Assembly: GCF_022012445.1 (NCBI RefSeq)
Contig: NZ_JAKLTS010000015.1
Location: 29,765 to 93,764, forward strand
Length of the DNA stretch: 64,000 bases
DNA from: Massilia sp. TS11
GTDB lineage: Bacteria > Pseudomonadota > Gammaproteobacteria > Burkholderiales > Burkholderiaceae_D
Direction of reading: 5' to 3'
The notes beneath the pieces are model-generated. The model was not told where the DNA came from, ran no database searches, and was given only the letters and a program-made list of their open reading frames with translations. The translations under genes and the position numbers were made by a program. Below are positions 62,639 through 64,000 of the stretch, piece by piece (positions within the stretch are counted from its first letter, which is position 1; each line of letters starts with the position of its first letter).

Positions 62639-63223
62639 ATGAAGCGTATGACCCTGCGTTCCTGCGTCGCCGCGCTGGCGTGTGCCCTTGGTTTGGCCGC
62701 GTGCGGTGGTGGGAGCTCCGGCAGCCTGATCGTGGGCGGTTCCGTCTCCGGCCTGACCCAGGACGGCCTGGTGCTGCAGAATAACGGCGGTGACGACTAC
62801 ACGGTCACGGCCTATTCCACGTCCTTCGCCTTCAGCAAACTGATCGGCTACGACTCGGCCTACAACGTCACCATCAAGACCCAGCCGGCCAATACCATCT
62901 GCACGGTCACCAATGGCAAGGGCGTCTCAAGCGCCTACAACGTGACCTCGATCCAGGTGACCTGCCTGACCAATAACTATTTCATCGGCGGCACGATCAG
63001 CGGCCTGGGCAACGCCACGGGTCTGATTCTGGCCAACGGCGCCGACACCTATCCGGTCCCGGCCGGCACCACCAGCTTCCGCATGCCGGAGAAGGTCAGC
63101 CTGGGAGCGCCGTACGGCGTGGCCGTGTTCCAGCAGCCGGCCGGCAAGACCTGCACCGTCAACAATGGCAGCGGCCGGATGGCAGCGGCCGACGTCACCA
63201 ACATCGAAGTCGTGTGCCAGTAA
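62639..63223 (+). CDS. repeat lipoprotein A (two beta-repeat domains)
   Basis: A 194-residue lipoprotein with lipobox LAAC (Cys22) followed by GGGSSGS. GGAG lies just upstream of the ATG at 62639. The mature protein holds two copies (about 30-113 and 115-194) of a repeat with GG-(S/T)-(V/I)-SGL, GL-(V/I)-L-x-N, Y-x-V-x-x-x-x-QP, C-T-V-x-NG-x-G and a final VT-x-(I/V)-x-V-x-C, suggesting compact beta-sandwich units each with two cysteines. I recall such repeats in secreted proteobacterial proteins without known function. The next gene is a paralogue. Confidence 0.8.
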   Translation: MKRMTLRSCVAALACALGLAACGGGSSGSLIVGGSVSGLTQDGLVLQNNGGDDYTVTAYSTSFAFSKLIGYDSAYNVTIKTQPANTICTVTNGKGVSSAYNVTSIQVTCLTNNYFIGGTISGLGNATGLILANGADTYPVPAGTTSFRMPEKVSLGAPYGVAVFQQPAGKTCTVNNGSGRMAAADVTNIEVVCQ

Positions 63224-63252
63224 GGCCCGCTTTGCGTCATCTGGAGAACTGT

Positions 63253-63861
63253 ATGCGATTTGCACAAAGCCGCCGCGCGGCGGCCCTGGTCCTGGCCCTG
63301 AGTCTGGCTGCCTGCGGCGGCAAGGCCCAATTCACGGTCGGCGGCACCATCACCGGCCTGTTCTACGACGGCCTGGTGCTGTCGAATAACGGCGCGACCA
63401 TCAGCCCGAAAGCGAATGACACCAGCTTCGCCTTCCCCGGCAGCATCGGCTATGGCACGGCCTACAATGTGACGATCACCACCCAGCCGCGCCACGTGAC
63501 CTGCGGCGTGGTCAACGGCGCCGACACGGCCGGCCGCTTCGCCAGCATCAATGTGGTGGTCAACTGCAGCCGCAATTTCTACACGATCAGCGGCACCATC
63601 AACGGCTTCACGACCGGCACGCTGGAACTGACGAATGGCTCGACCGGCGGCAGCATCCCGCTGGCCGGCGGCGCCACCACCTTCACCCTGCCGACCGTGC
63701 TCGACGGTTCGCCCTACAGCGTCACCGTGCTGACCCAGCCGGCCGGCTTCAAGTGCACGGTCGTCAATGGCAACGGCATCATGGGCGAAGCAGCGGTCAC
63801 CAATGTGGTGGTCAATTGCGCCCCGCTGCCGACCAGCAGCAGCGACGCCAGCAACACCTGA
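63253..63861 (+). CDS. repeat lipoprotein B (paralogue of A)
   Basis: A 202-residue lipoprotein with lipobox LAAC (Cys21). ATG 63253 lies 29 nt after the stop of lipoprotein A, so the two are probably co-transcribed; the ribosome-binding site is TGGAG. It has the same two-repeat layout, starting FTVGGTITGLFYDGLVLSNN and FYTISGTINGFTTGTLELTN, each ending with V-x-V-x-C, plus a short Ser/Thr tail. It looks like a tandem duplication of A that has diverged. The function is unknown; surface exposure is inferred. Confidence 0.8.
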   Translation: MRFAQSRRAAALVLALSLAACGGKAQFTVGGTITGLFYDGLVLSNNGATISPKANDTSFAFPGSIGYGTAYNVTITTQPRHVTCGVVNGADTAGRFASINVVVNCSRNFYTISGTINGFTTGTLELTNGSTGGSIPLAGGATTFTLPTVLDGSPYSVTVLTQPAGFKCTVVNGNGIMGEAAVTNVVVNCAPLPTSSSDASNT

Positions 63862-63867
63862 GATCGC

Positions 63868-63960
63868 TGGAGGAGATATTAGCCGGCGACATATCAGGTA
63901 TCAGAACAATAAATTTGCCTAATATGCTGCCGTGCAGCACAATAACACCTGTCTCCTCCA
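63868..63960. repeat. inverted repeat and hairpin after lipoprotein B
   Basis: TGGAGGAGA (63868-63876) and TCTCCTCCA (63952-63960) are perfect 9-bp inverted arms about 75 nt apart. Inside, TGCTGC (63925-63930) and GCAGCA (63934-63939) form a 6-bp hairpin. The segment is AT-richer than the coding sequence and has no T-run. The outer arms resemble ribosome-binding sites, which a fold would mask. The remaining 40 nt to the window end hold no recognisable gene. Confidence 0.4.
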
Positions 63961-64000
63961 ACTCTCTTCAAAAAGAATTGGACCTCAGCCCGCCACTTGG

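Overview
The window looks like chromosomal DNA of a high-GC betaproteobacterium in the Burkholderiales, most likely an Oxalobacteraceae member of the Massilia/Duganella/Telluria type. That is an inference from gene order (leuS-lptE-holA-proA-hemJ, bamE-dapB divergent from fur, then hrcA), protein style, dense signalling genes and strong GC bias. Only about the first 2 kb is visibly poorer in GC.

Layout. Positions 1-2050: an AT-richer segment with the start of a GNAT-like gene running off the left edge, an S41 peptidase and a possible structured small RNA. 2137-5167: a second S41 peptidase, a two-domain cysteine-rich protein of unknown role, and trxC. 5277-14700: a signalling block with a 1651-residue CHASE/PAS hybrid histidine kinase, an Aer-like chemoreceptor and a PAS-GGDEF-EAL protein. 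14761-18479: a YkgJ-type protein, uppP, recQ and trmB. 18584-24137: a tight operon for an RbbA-type ABC exporter (HlyD, double-ATPase-permease fusion, second permease) ending in its probable TetR regulator. A tRNA-Gly(CCC) and a REP-like element follow.

24570-35785 holds the most distinctive system. It is a complete NHLP/NHLM-type peptide export apparatus: two HlyD proteins, a C39-peptidase ABC transporter, a second ABC transporter, a cyclic-nucleotide-binding protein and a TolC-like channel. One of the HlyD genes sits 7 nt behind a diguanylate cyclase gene. No precursor peptide or modification enzyme is visible in the window, so the cargo is unknown.

35984-46438: an M16 peptidase, then a same-strand run of an HDOD-GAF-histidine kinase, a REC-PAS-GGDEF-EAL regulator, a Sel1-repeat protein and a lone flagellin. 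This suggests a signalling unit attached to a flagellin. 46724-61073 is mostly housekeeping: Bcr/CflA exporter, rlmL-like methyltransferase, hemJ, proA, holA, lptE, leuS, a VOC protein, cytochrome c, a barstar-like protein, exbD, exbB, dapB, bamE, fur, hrcA and a HAD phosphatase. 61171-63861: a metallophosphoesterase lipoprotein and two paralogous repeat lipoproteins.

Signalling is the common thread. Three GGDEF proteins (two also carrying EAL), two histidine kinases, an energy-taxis receptor and a flagellin lie within about 40 kb. Almost all long reading frames antisense to these genes come from GC bias and were discarded.
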